Of a stretch of 64,000 nucleotides of DNA, positions 18,068 to 27,518 are shown piece by piece. Every line of letters begins with the position of its first letter. Within the stretch, counting starts at the first letter, position 1. The notes beneath the pieces were generated by a model, which was given only the letters and a program-made list of their open reading frames with translations, made no database searches and had not been told where the DNA came from. This DNA comes from Candidatus Flexifilum affinis (GTDB lineage Bacteria > Chloroflexota > Anaerolineae > Aggregatilineales > Phototrophicaceae), in NCBI GenBank assembly GCA_016713325.1, contig JADJPJ010000097.1, forward strand, positions 12,596 to 76,595, read 5' to 3'. The position numbers and the translations under genes are program-made.

Positions 18068-20648
18068 ATGACCAAGTTCGAGCGGCGCGCCGAGTGGATC
18101 TGGCGGCAGCGCGGCCTGGGCGCCATCGCCTTCAGCACCGCCAGTCCGTGGCTGGCCGAAGAGACCAACCGCTACGTCACCTTCCGCCGCCGCTTCGACC
18201 TGCCGGGCGCAGTCACGCAGGCGCTGGCTCACGTCTCCGCCGACGGCCGCTATCAGTTGTTCGTCAACGGTCAGTTCGTCCGCCGCGGTCCGGCGCGCTG
18301 CAATCCGGCCTGGCAGTATGTCGACCCGATCGATCTCGCGCCCTACCTGCGCCCCGGCCCCAACGTGATTGCCGCCCTGGCGCACAGCTACGGCCGTCAC
18401 ACAGCCTGGTACGAACTGCCCTCGTTTGAGCACATCCGGGCTTTCGGCTGCGGCGGATTCTTCCTACAAGGCGAGGCGGTTACACCCCTGAAGGAACAAT
18501 AGTACTCGACACCGGCGCCGACTGGCGCTGCCTGGAGTCGGCGGCGTGGCAGCGCGATGTGCCGTCGGGCAGCCTGGGCTTCATCGAAATCTACGACGCG
18601 CGCCGTGCGCCGGAGGGATGGACCGCCGCCGATTTCGACGACTCCGCGTGGGATACTGCCGAAGTCTGCGCGTGCCGGGGCGCAACTTCGCCGCCGATGT
18701 CGTGCCCTTCCCCGTCATGGTCCCAACCGACATCCCGCCGCTGACGGAGTCGCTTCGTCTTCCCGAGGCGATCGTTCGCGTCGCCGAGGTCGCTCACGCG
18801 CCGGGAGCGCTCGATGCACCCGCCGAGATCGCGCCGCTCTTTCAACAGGAGACGCTGGTCGATCTGGCGCACTGTCAGGTCAGCGGTGCCGAAGGACTCG
18901 TGGACGGCAGCGGCGTTGCGACGATCACCACCGATGCCGATCATGGCGTCAGCCTGGTGTTCGACTTCGGGCAGACGCAGCCCGGTCGCGTGCGCTTCGA
19001 CGTCGATGCCCCTGACGGCGCCATTCTCGACTTCACGTACAGCGAACGCCTGCACGCCGACGGCCGGGTGCACATCCACCGGGGCATCCCGGCCTTTGAC
19101 ATCCTCGCCGCCCACCGCGTCACCCTGCGCGAAGGTCGGCAGATCTGGGAAGCCTTCGAATTGAGCGGCTTCCGCTACTTGCAGGTCACGGTGCGGAGCT
19201 GCACACGTCCGCTGCACCTACACGCCGTGCACCTCAATTTCAGCGCCTATCCGGTCCAGGAACGAGGCCAGTTCGTCTGCTCCGACGATCTGCTCAACCG
19301 CATCTGGCAGGTCGGCGCGAATACGCTCCACTTCTGCATGCTCGACGGCTATGTCGACTGCCCCTCGCGCGAACAGCGTCAATGGCTCGACGCCTACGTT
19401 GACTCGCTGATCAATTACGCCGCCTTTGGCGATACCCTGCTGGCGGCCAAGATGCTGCGCCAGGTCGCCCAATCGCAGCAGCCCGACGGACTGACAATGA
19501 TGGTCGCGCCCGGCGACTTCGCCGTCCTGCGCTTCACCAACATCCCGGACTTCTGCCTCTACTGGATTCTGGCCATCGAGGCCTATCTGGACTACGCCGG
19601 CGACCTGAGCATCGCCGACGAACTCTACCCGTCGGTGGTCAGGGCCATCGGTTGGTTCGAGCGTCACCTGAATGCCGACTCCCTGCTGACCGATGTGCCG
19701 CACTGGGTATTCGTCGACTGGGCAGAGATCGACAAGCGCGGGCAGGTCACCGCGCTGAACGCCCAGTTCGTGGGCGCGCTGCGCGTCGCTGCGCGGCTGG
19801 CCCGGCTGGTGGAAGCGCCCCGTGACGCCATCCGCTTCGGGGATCTGGCTGAGCGAATCAGCAGCGCTATCAACGCACTGCTCTGGGACGAAACACGCGG
19901 CGCCTACATCGACTGCCGGCACGGCGGCGCCCTCAGCCGGCGCATCAGCCAGCAGACCAACGCCGCGGCCATCGCCTATGGCGTGGCCCCGCAGGAGCGC
20001 TGGCCGCACCTGTTCGACGCCATTCTGGACGACCAAAGGCTGGTGCTGACGCGCTTCGGCGCGGCCCAGGCCGAGCGAGTGGACTTCGACGAAGAGGCCC
20101 ACGTCGTGCTGGCCCAGCCCTTCACCATGCACTTCCTGCACCGCGCGCTGTGCCGGGCCGGCCATCACCAGACAATGATCGACAACATCCGTAAGCGCTG
20201 GGGCGCGCTGATCGCCGCCGGCGACCGCACCTTCCGCGAATCCTGGCAGATCATCGAACTGACCAGCCTGTGCCATGCCTGGGCCGGTACGCCGACCTTC
20301 GACCTGTCAACGGAGGTGCTGGGCGTCAGGCCGCTCCTGCCCGGCTTCGCCCGCTTCAGCGTCGCCCCCCACCCCGCCGATCTGGCCTGGGCGCACGGCG
20401 TCTTTCCCTCACCGCACGGCGACATCGCAGTCGAATGGAGTCTGGCGGACGACCGCTTCGACCTGGCCGTGACCGTGCCGCCAGGTACCGAAGCGCGCGT
20501 GCGCCTGCCGGAGATTGCCGGCTGCACGTGGAAATCCGTGTGCATCGACGGACCGCCGGCCCAAAGTGATGATGCCTTCACGCTGCCGGGTCCGGCGACG
20601 TACAGCATCACCGCATTCCGATCGACACCTCCTGCGACAACCGCTTGA
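18068..20648 (+). CDS. GH78 alpha-L-rhamnosidase-like enzyme (two frameshifts)
   Basis: About 860 residues if one base is restored at the CCCC run 18485-18488 and one near 18664; frames then run without a gap from MTKFERRAEWIWRQ to the stop. The N-terminal part is a beta-sandwich (DGRYQLFVNGQFVRRGPAR, then GFIEIYDARRAPEGW), followed by a jelly-roll with PGRVRFDVDAPDG. The (alpha/alpha)6 catalytic domain starts near YVDCPSREQRQWLDAYVDS, which corresponds to the DCPQRDER block of GH78. There is no signal peptide, so it acts on imported oligosaccharides in the cytoplasm. It is downstream of the importer permeases. Rhamnosidase is the best family fit, but other terminal sugars are possible. Confidence 0.8.
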
Positions 20649-20677
20649 GCCAACTTTTCACAGAAACGGATAGCATC

Positions 20678-21658
20678 ATGGACGCAGCGCAGTTCCACCG
20701 CGACAGCATCATCATCGACGGCCTCAACGCCAGTTGGTTCCTCGACGATGGGGTCATCGAACGGATTCACCAGGGCGGTACGACGGCGGTCAACGGCACC
20801 CTCGCCGCCTGGCACGAGCCGGCCGAGGCGCTCGACATCATCGCGCAGATGTACGCGCAGATGGAGAAGCACAGCGCCATCGCCATGCTTGCCCGCACCG
20901 TGGCCGACATCCACGCCGCCAAGGCCGCCGGCAAGACGGGAGTCATCCTCGGATTCCAGGATACCAACCCGATCGCCGACAAGATCCACCTGCTGCGCGC
21001 CTACTATGCTCTGGGCGTGCGTATCATCCAGATCACCTACAACTTCGAGAATCGCGTCGGTTTTGGCTGCCAGGCCCCGGAAGATCGCGGTCTGACCGAT
21101 TTCGGTCGGGCGGTCGTGGCGGAGATGAACCGGCTCGGCATCCTGATCGATCTGTCGCACTGCGGCCCACGCACCACGCTGGAGGCAATCGACCGCTCGG
21201 CAAAGCCGGTGGCCATCACCCACTCCAACGCGGCTTCGCAGTTCAACCACCCGCGCAACAAGACCGACGAGGCCATCAAGGCCTGTGCCGCCCGCGGCGG
21301 CGTGATCGGCGCGGTCTCCTTCCCAGCCATGCTCACACCGAACCTGCCTGCCACGGTGGACGACTACGTCCGCGCCATCGACAAGCTGGTCGAGCTGGCC
21401 GGTATCGACCACGTCGCCATCGGTCCCGATCTGATGGAGTCGATGCCGGCGGAAGTGGTCGCGGTGGTGCTTAAGGGGCTGCCGGTCGATGTGGTCAACT
21501 TCATGGCCAGCATCCCGCCGATTCAGGGCTTCGCCACCGCCGCCGACATGCCCAACGTCACCGCCGCCCTGCTCAAGCGCGGCTACAGCACCGCCGACAC
21601 ACAGAAGATCATGGGAGGGAACTGGCTCCGCCTGTACGGGGAAGCCTGGCTAACCTGA
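20678..21658 (+). CDS. M19 (renal dipeptidase) family protein with altered metal site
   Basis: 326 residues from ATG at 20678; an in-frame TTG at 20645 overlaps the upstream stop and has no site. The barrel fits peptidase M19: LIDLSHCGPRTTLEAI and VAITHSNA carry the two expected His ligands, and NHPRN the Arg. The first HxD pair of the family is replaced (DGLNASWF), and the bridging Glu position reads GFQDTNPI, so a binuclear zinc site of the usual kind is doubtful. It is the last gene of the DeoR-controlled sugar operon, an unexpected place for a dipeptidase, and it may act on another amide or a sugar derivative. Confidence 0.75.
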   Translation: MDAAQFHRDSIIIDGLNASWFLDDGVIERIHQGGTTAVNGTLAAWHEPAEALDIIAQMYAQMEKHSAIAMLARTVADIHAAKAAGKTGVILGFQDTNPIADKIHLLRAYYALGVRIIQITYNFENRVGFGCQAPEDRGLTDFGRAVVAEMNRLGILIDLSHCGPRTTLEAIDRSAKPVAITHSNAASQFNHPRNKTDEAIKACAARGGVIGAVSFPAMLTPNLPATVDDYVRAIDKLVELAGIDHVAIGPDLMESMPAEVVAVVLKGLPVDVVNFMASIPPIQGFATAADMPNVTAALLKRGYSTADTQKIMGGNWLRLYGEAWLT

Positions 21659-21663
21659 GGTAC

Positions 21664-21693
21664 GGGGCTGCGAAGCACCGCTTCACAACCCCG
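21664..21693. terminator. Stem-loop between convergent genes
   Basis: Imperfect stem CGGGGCTGCGAAGC/GCTTCACAACCCCG with loop ACC, between the M19 gene (ending 21658) and the TPR-like gene (ending 21715). No clear T-run on either strand. Confidence 0.45.
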
Positions 21694-21714
21694 CATATTG
21701 CCCCCTTCGACCAC

Positions 21715-22872
21715 CTACGCCCCCGGCACGCCGATCGGGGCAACGGGCGCTTCCGCGCCTGGGGTCAGGAACCAGTTGGGGTCGGTGGTCGGCACGGCCA
21801 GCGCCGCGCAGGAGGCCTGCGCCGATGCATATTTGCCGCTCGCTGAGCCCGAGGCGAAAACGGCCAGCGCCTGCTGGTATTCGCTCAGCGCGCCGCACGG
21901 ATTGCCCTGCCCGACCAGCCCATCACCGCGCCGGACGTAAGCGTTGTAGAGCATCTGCTGGGCGTCGGCGTAGTAGCGCCCGCCCGCTCCCAGGCCGAGC
22001 AGTTCATTCAGCGCATTGATCGCCGTCTGGCTGCCGGTGCTGACGCCTGCCCGCGCCGTCAGATACAGCTCGGCGGCGTAACGCTCAAAGCTCAGCCCTT
22101 CTTCCAGCGTGCCGAATTCCTCGGCGCGGCCGACGATCAGGTTGGCGGCGGCCGGCTGGGCGGCGTTGTACAGGGCGCGGGCATAGTTGTTGAGCGCCTG
22201 GCTCATCATGCTGCGCACCTGCGCCGACTGGAACGTCGGGTCGACGGCCAGGATGACGTCGAGCAGTTCGATGACGTCTTCCCACTGCGACGAGGTCATG
22301 GCCGCCTGCGCCTGTGCCAGAATGGCGGCCAGATCGTAGCCCCCACTGCTCGAAGCGGTGGGCGCGACGACCTGCTGTGAGCTGCCATCGGGCGTCGGGC
22401 TCGGCGGAATGGTCGGCGAGGGGGTGAAGGTCGCGGTCGGCTGGATGCTGAAGAAGAGCGCCGTGCCGGTGGCGACGATGCCATCCAGCCCTGGAACGCC
22501 GGGGGTCTGGGTGGCCAACCAGCGGATGCGGGCGTCGAGCAGGATCAGGTTGCCATCGGCAACGTCATTGGCGACGTCGTTCAACTGAGCCTGGATGGCG
22601 CTTTGCTGGGTGGCGGCGATCAGCTTGTTGCCCTCGCGCTGGCCGCTGGTCCAACCGGCGAGCGCGGCCAGGGCGACGATGGCCAGAGAAAACAGCAGAA
22701 GGATGCCGCCAACCAGAATTTGTGTCAGGCAGCCGCGCCGCCGGCCTTCCCCTTCCGGGTCAATCGTCGGAGTCAGAGGGCCTTCGTCGGCGAAGGGATT
22801 GTTCACCGGGCGGATCGGCTGGGTATCGCTGAGGTTATCGGTCACTGTCCATGTTCCGTCGTGCAAAGACAC
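21715..22872 (-). CDS. Membrane-anchored protein with Pro-rich linker and TPR-like C-terminal domain
   Basis: 385 residues from a GTG start. Residues 1-45 are polar and acidic (cytoplasmic), followed by one membrane segment, CLTQILVGGILLLFSLAIVALAAL. A helical stretch follows, then a Pro/Thr-rich linker (PTATFTPSPTIPPSPTP). The C-terminal 200 residues are helical repeats of TPR type: AQAAMTSSQWEDVIELLDVILAVDP, ALYNAAQPAAANLIVGRAEEFG and GALSEYQQALAVF. This tripartite layout is common in Chloroflexota proteins of unknown role, with the repeats outside the cell as a binding platform. No partner is evident nearby. Confidence 0.7.
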   Translation of the reverse strand: MSLHDGTWTVTDNLSDTQPIRPVNNPFADEGPLTPTIDPEGEGRRRGCLTQILVGGILLLFSLAIVALAALAGWTSGQREGNKLIAATQQSAIQAQLNDVANDVADGNLILLDARIRWLATQTPGVPGLDGIVATGTALFFSIQPTATFTPSPTIPPSPTPDGSSQQVVAPTASSSGGYDLAAILAQAQAAMTSSQWEDVIELLDVILAVDPTFQSAQVRSMMSQALNNYARALYNAAQPAAANLIVGRAEEFGTLEEGLSFERYAAELYLTARAGVSTGSQTAINALNELLGLGAGGRYYADAQQMLYNAYVRRGDGLVGQGNPCGALSEYQQALAVFASGSASGKYASAQASCAALAVPTTDPNWFLTPGAEAPVAPIGVPGA

Positions 22873-22972
22873 GGCAGGGATTATACGGATGGCGTGAAAG
22901 CCTGTACAGCGACGGATGCCCTACGGTGCGACAGAGCAGCGACCCGCCCGGTCAGCAGCGCGGCGCTTGCGC

Positions 22973-24106
22973 TCAGGAATCAGAGCTGTAGCTGTAGGTG
23001 ATCTCCACCGTCTCGCCCGCCGGCAATGTCAGGTTCCAGCGGAGCTGGTTGCCCGGTTCAAAGGCCGGCTCTGTCGAGTACGTGAAGTCCAGGGCAGAGG
23101 GCATGTAGAAGTCGACCACCTCGACGGCCAGATCCTCGTCGCTGAAGCTGGTCAGCGTCAGCGTGACCTCATGCAGCGTATCCTGGTTGAACATCAGCTC
23201 CTGCCGATAGGTGATCGTCTCGGCCCGGTTGACGCGCACATCCTGCACACCGCCCACCGTCACACTGCCCTCGCTGCCGATGGGCGTGAATTCGATGAAG
23301 TCGCTGCCGACGAACAGATCGTCCTGATAGGAACGGACGGTCCCCTCGGCGAGCGGCACATTCGACCCGTTCTCGACTTTGTAGATGACGCTGATCTGCT
23401 GGTCGTCGCGCGCGTTCCACAGCAGCAGTCGGCGTGCGGGCAGGGCCCCGCCGAACAACTGGGTATAGAGCGTCTCGGCCGGCTCGGCGGTGACGGCCTC
23501 TGACAGCGGATAGATGTACTGGATAGTGACGGCGCCCTGGGTCAGAGACGCCGTGTCTGATTCGCGATAACCGGCAATGTACTGGTTCATGGTGACCGTC
23601 GAAATGTCATCGATGAGGTGGGTGGTGCTGACATTTCCAGCCGCCAGCGTCACCTCGACGTCCTCCAGCGACAGGCTGTCGACCTGAAGTTCCGCGAAGA
23701 AGTTGAAATCGACGCCGGTCTCAACGTCCTCGGTGAAGGTCATGTCATAGACCGGCTTCCAGCGGATTCCGGCCGTCAAATACTCCAAAGTGATGCTGCG
23801 CAGATCGGTCGTGCCATCCGGGGCGATCAGCAGCAGGGTGTCGCCGCCGGCCCGATTGACGCGGTACTGCCCGAGACGCCCCTCGCCGTCGTGAACCAGC
23901 AGCGTGTCGGAAAAGACCTCCGGCGGCAGGACGATGCGGGCCTCGGCATCGCCGGGGATGCGCAGCGTATCGCGCACATAGGCGACGTCGTTGAGGAACA
24001 CGACCAGCTCGTCCGGCTGGCTGACGTAACGGATCTCGTCGGCGGAAGCGGGGACGGCGGCAAGGAGCGCGCTGAGCGCCAGGGTCACAAGAATCAGGGT
24101 TTTCAT
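22973..24106 (-). CDS. Secreted DUF4139-like protein
   Basis: 377 residues from ATG at 24106, fixed by GGAAGG six bases upstream. The signal peptide MKTLILVTLALSALLAAVPASA is clear. The mature protein is nearly all beta and contains the block LEYLTAGIRWKPVYDMTF followed later by NQDTLHEVTLTLTSF, LPAGETVEITYSYSSDS. This matches the DUF4139 pattern (mucoidy-inhibitor A-like), found in surface or secreted proteins of unknown function. There is no membrane anchor or LPXTG-like end. The gene is divergent from GH51, with a G/C artefact-like tract in the promoter region. Confidence 0.7.
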   Translation of the reverse strand: MKTLILVTLALSALLAAVPASADEIRYVSQPDELVVFLNDVAYVRDTLRIPGDAEARIVLPPEVFSDTLLVHDGEGRLGQYRVNRAGGDTLLLIAPDGTTDLRSITLEYLTAGIRWKPVYDMTFTEDVETGVDFNFFAELQVDSLSLEDVEVTLAAGNVSTTHLIDDISTVTMNQYIAGYRESDTASLTQGAVTIQYIYPLSEAVTAEPAETLYTQLFGGALPARRLLLWNARDDQQISVIYKVENGSNVPLAEGTVRSYQDDLFVGSDFIEFTPIGSEGSVTVGGVQDVRVNRAETITYRQELMFNQDTLHEVTLTLTSFSDEDLAVEVVDFYMPSALDFTYSTEPAFEPGNQLRWNLTLPAGETVEITYSYSSDS

Positions 24107-24194
24107 CGCATGCCTTCCAATCGAAGCTGAAGAACTCCTGGACCATCTCTGGATTGTAAGGCGCAAATTTATGCAACCGGGGGATCGTAGGCAG

Positions 24195-24297
24195 CGGGGG
24201 AGCGGCCCGGGGGGGGGGGGGCCCCCGGCGGGGGGGGGCCGGGGGGGCCCCCCCCCCCCGGCGGGCGGGGGGGGGGGGGCCCCCCCCCCCCCCCCCC
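24195..24297. other. Pure G/C low-complexity tract, probable assembly artefact
   Basis: About 100 bases made almost entirely of runs of G and runs of C up to about 20 long, in the 280-base gap between the DUF4139 gene and GH51. Nothing else in the window has this composition. It probably replaces or corrupts the divergent promoter sequence. Confidence 0.75.
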
Positions 24298-24386
24298 TTC
24301 TCAGCAGCGTCAGTGTCTTGCCAGCACTGAATTCCTGAGTCACACTGTCCGCAATTGTTCATGCATTCGTATTCAGGACGTCTAAA

Positions 24387-25892
24387 ATGATTGAATCCCG
24401 CCTTACTGTTCGAGAAGATCGGCCCATCGGGACCATTTCGTCGCGCCTGTATGGGCACTTCGCCGAGCACCTGGGCCGCTGCTGCTACGACGGCCTGTGG
24501 GTGGGACTCGGCGACGTGGGCATTCCGACCACCGGCGGTTTTCGCAATGACGTGATCGCCGCGCTCAAGGCCATGCCCGTGCCGCTGCTGCGCTGGCCGG
24601 GCGGCTGCTATGCCGATCACTACCACTGGCGCGATGGCATCGGCGCGCCGGAAAGCCGCCCCCGCCGACTGGGCATGTCGTGCGGCTTGCAGGTCGAGGA
24701 CGACAACGGGCTGGGCACCCACGAGTTCATCGCCCTGTGCCGGCTGATCGGTGCAGAGCCGTATCTGGCGGGCAACATGGGCAGCGGCACGCCGCAGGAG
24801 CTGTGCGACTGGCTGGAGTACTGCAACGCGGCCATCAATACGACGCTGGCGGCCGAGCGGCGAGCCAACGGAGCGGCAGCGCCGTTCGGAGTCAAGCTGT
24901 GGGGCGTGGGCAACGAGAACTGGGGCTGCGGCGGCCACTTCGACGCCGAAAGCTACGCCGTCGAATACCGCCGCTTCGCGACCATGCTGCGCCACGTCGA
25001 TCCCACCGCCGAACTGGTGATCTGCGGCCACGACGACGCCTGGAATGAAACGCTCATCGAGGCCAGTCGGCGCCATATGTTCCTGATGGACCACTTCTCG
25101 ATCCACCGCTACTGGATTAACGGCGGCAAGGAACTCGACTTCGACGTCGATCACTACTACGGTCTGCTGGCCGAGGCCGATGCGACCGAGGACTTCGTCA
25201 TCCGTACCGCCGAGAAGATCCGCGGCACGCTGGCGGGTTCAGCGCACCCGACACACAGAGTTGGTATCGCGCTGGACGAGTGGGGGGTGTGGCATCCCGA
25301 GGCTCGGTCGTGGGGGCCGGATGGCGCCGAACTGCATCGTGATCCGACCACTTACGAGCAAGCCGGCACGCTGCGCGACGCGTTAGCCGCTGGCGCCGCC
25401 TTCGAGGGTTTCCACCGGCAGTGCAACGTGCTGACTCTGGCCAACCTGGCGCAGATCGTCAACGTACTGCATGCTCCGGTCATGACGGAAGGCCCGACGA
25501 TGTGGGTGACGCCGACCTACTATGCCTTCCAACTGCACGCGCCGCACATGGGCGCGCAGGCGCTGCCGGTCGAGGTGGCCTACGGCGCCTCCCTGCCCGG
25601 CTCTGCGTTCTCCAGCGCGGTGACCGGCACCGCCTCGGCCAGCGACGGCGGCACGGCGGTCACAGTGATGAACCGCCACATCGACCAGAGCGCGACGGTG
25701 ACGATCGACGTGGCCGGCACCAGCCGCTGCGTGGAAGCGCGTTTGCTCTCCGGCGACTCCCCGCGGGCCGTCAACAGCGCTCAGGAACCGGACCGCGTCG
25801 GCCTGTCGACGCTGGCAGTCAGCGCCGATGGGGCAGGCCGCTGGCGCGTCGAACTGCCGCCGCACTCCATGGCGACAATGAGGTTGGCTTAG
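24387..25892 (+). CDS. GH51 alpha-L-arabinofuranosidase
   Basis: 501 residues, the usual GH51 size. The TIM-barrel N-terminus reads ISSRLYGHFAEHLGRCCYDGLWVG and LLRWPGGCYADHYHWRDGIG. The acid/base Glu is in WGVGNENWGCGGH and the nucleophile Glu in IALDEWGVWHPE. The C-terminal 110 residues form the beta-sandwich (VTVMNRHIDQSATVTIDVAG). The enzyme removes terminal alpha-L-arabinofuranosyl units from arabinan or arabinoxylan oligosaccharides. It has no signal peptide, so it acts inside the cell on imported fragments. It stands alone between a divergent secreted protein and a convergent membrane protein. Confidence 0.95.
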   Translation: MIESRLTVREDRPIGTISSRLYGHFAEHLGRCCYDGLWVGLGDVGIPTTGGFRNDVIAALKAMPVPLLRWPGGCYADHYHWRDGIGAPESRPRRLGMSCGLQVEDDNGLGTHEFIALCRLIGAEPYLAGNMGSGTPQELCDWLEYCNAAINTTLAAERRANGAAAPFGVKLWGVGNENWGCGGHFDAESYAVEYRRFATMLRHVDPTAELVICGHDDAWNETLIEASRRHMFLMDHFSIHRYWINGGKELDFDVDHYYGLLAEADATEDFVIRTAEKIRGTLAGSAHPTHRVGIALDEWGVWHPEARSWGPDGAELHRDPTTYEQAGTLRDALAAGAAFEGFHRQCNVLTLANLAQIVNVLHAPVMTEGPTMWVTPTYYAFQLHAPHMGAQALPVEVAYGASLPGSAFSSAVTGTASASDGGTAVTVMNRHIDQSATVTIDVAGTSRCVEARLLSGDSPRAVNSAQEPDRVGLSTLAVSADGAGRWRVELPPHSMATMRLA

Positions 25893-25966
25893 GACATTCC
25901 ATCTTCCGGTCCTCCTTTTCTCCGCTCGATACGGCGGGAAGAGGAGGACAACTCCGACGACAGGCT

Positions 25967-27373
25967 TTACATGCCGCCCGGCATAGTGGCCGTGGCCATG
26001 AAGAACACCGCTACGCCAACGATCGCCACCGCGAAGAGGGACATCGCGCGCATCACAGACGCCGCGATCGTTGGCTGCTCCTGCGGAACCTCGAAGCGGA
26101 CGGTTCTGACGACGGCGTCGCCCAGAACCCCACTCATCCACGAGGACAGCAGCGCGCCACCGAACATTGCCACCACCATCAGCGGGATATTGCCGGCGCT
26201 CAGCACCGGGTCGGTGAACGAAAGAGCGATCTGCGGCAGGACGGCAACAGCGCCAGCGACGGTGGCGATCGCGGCCGTCAGCACCGCGCTCGGCGGCTTA
26301 TTCCGTGACGCGCGGACCCACGCCGCGATGTCCACGGCGACGACGAATGGCAGTATCAGAAACATGGTGTTCATGCCTGTATCGCCGTAGCCGAAGGCCA
26401 GGAACAGCAGGCTGCGCGCCACCGAGGCGATCAGCCAGACCAGCGTTGCTGTCCCTACCCGCTTGGTGATGCGCAGCGCAATCGTCGTCGTGAAGATGGC
26501 CACAAACGCCGCGAGAAAGGGCATGGACCAGTCCGGCCGTTCGGCGACCAGCGCCGGCAGGCGCGGCAAAGCGTGGGTCTGGAGGGCGATCGCCTCCCAG
26601 TCGCCGATCGTCGGCATCAGCATCGAGATCAGGATGAACGCCAGAGAGGACACCATCAGGAGTTCGACGCCTCTGATCTTGAAGAGGCTCTCCCATTGGG
26701 TGCGCACCGGCGTATACGAGATCAGGATGCTCAGGGTGCCGATGAGCGAAAGGAATGTGGACACATTGAAGACGAAGTGCGGCACGCTGAGGCCTGTGAG
26801 GTCTTCGCCATAGATGAGATGCCAGAGGGGATCGGCGGGAAGGATGAACAGCATCGACAGGCCGCCCAAAAAGATCAGGGTCACCGGCACATCGGCGTTG
26901 AAGCGCTGACGCATGATGCCCGAACTGTTGCGCATGAACCGGAACCACACGAAAGCCGCGATGGCGATCGGCGCGAAGAGGGCGGCATAGATGAACTGGT
27001 GGGGCTGCCAGAAGAAATCTTCGCCAAAGGGAATGCCGGAATGCACATGCCAGGTGATATCCCACAGGCCGCCGGCGACGCCAACCATCGACATGATCGT
27101 CAGGAAAATCGCCATGCCCTGGCGCAGTGCATGCGAGAGTGGCAGCTTTTTACTGGGCGCCAGGTTCGCCGGCAGGGGTTTGACAATCGCATACCAGCCA
27201 AAACCGAGAAAGGCGACGATAGCCAGAAACAGGACCACCAGGCCGATGACGAATGACCCCATATTGGCGCCCGCCGGCAGACCGCCAAACAGGCCCAGCA
27301 GCGTGAAAATCAGCCCAGACGCGAGAAGGAATCTGACAATGACGGAATCAGCACTACGCCTGGCGGTCTCCAT
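25967..27373 (-). CDS. Polytopic membrane protein with two His-containing repeat motifs
   Basis: 468 residues from ATG at 27373, with AGGA just upstream; a longer open frame upstream lacks coding character. About 12 membrane segments. Two similar blocks stand out: WDITWHVHSG...FWQPHQFIYAA near residues 95-125 and DPLWHLIYGEDL...VPHFVFN near residues 185-215. Each has Trp-His followed by Pro-His at the next helix start. The repeated His pairs resemble metal or haem ligands, but I know no assigned function for this family. It is downstream, on the same strand, of the uronate operon, after a 145-base gap; whether it belongs to that transcript is unclear. Confidence 0.65.
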   Translation of the reverse strand: METARRSADSVIVRFLLASGLIFTLLGLFGGLPAGANMGSFVIGLVVLFLAIVAFLGFGWYAIVKPLPANLAPSKKLPLSHALRQGMAIFLTIMSMVGVAGGLWDITWHVHSGIPFGEDFFWQPHQFIYAALFAPIAIAAFVWFRFMRNSSGIMRQRFNADVPVTLIFLGGLSMLFILPADPLWHLIYGEDLTGLSVPHFVFNVSTFLSLIGTLSILISYTPVRTQWESLFKIRGVELLMVSSLAFILISMLMPTIGDWEAIALQTHALPRLPALVAERPDWSMPFLAAFVAIFTTTIALRITKRVGTATLVWLIASVARSLLFLAFGYGDTGMNTMFLILPFVVAVDIAAWVRASRNKPPSAVLTAAIATVAGAVAVLPQIALSFTDPVLSAGNIPLMVVAMFGGALLSSWMSGVLGDAVVRTVRFEVPQEQPTIAASVMRAMSLFAVAIVGVAVFFMATATMPGGM

Positions 27374-27518
27374 GGGCAGTCCTCTGAACCTGGTTGCGGA
27401 AATCGATTGAGGACCAAATCGTAACACGATTCTCCGCCAGTGTGGATGAATCTTGTTTGAGCCTGTTCTCGCCCGCGGCGCTCCACCTTGAGAGAGAGCG
27501 CCGCGGCGATCGAGAGAG

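Noticed and set aside
21715..24106. Idea that the TPR-like and DUF4139 genes form a defence or secretion system
   Set aside because: No ATPase, nuclease, pilin or secretion component is nearby; the two genes share only orientation and likely export.
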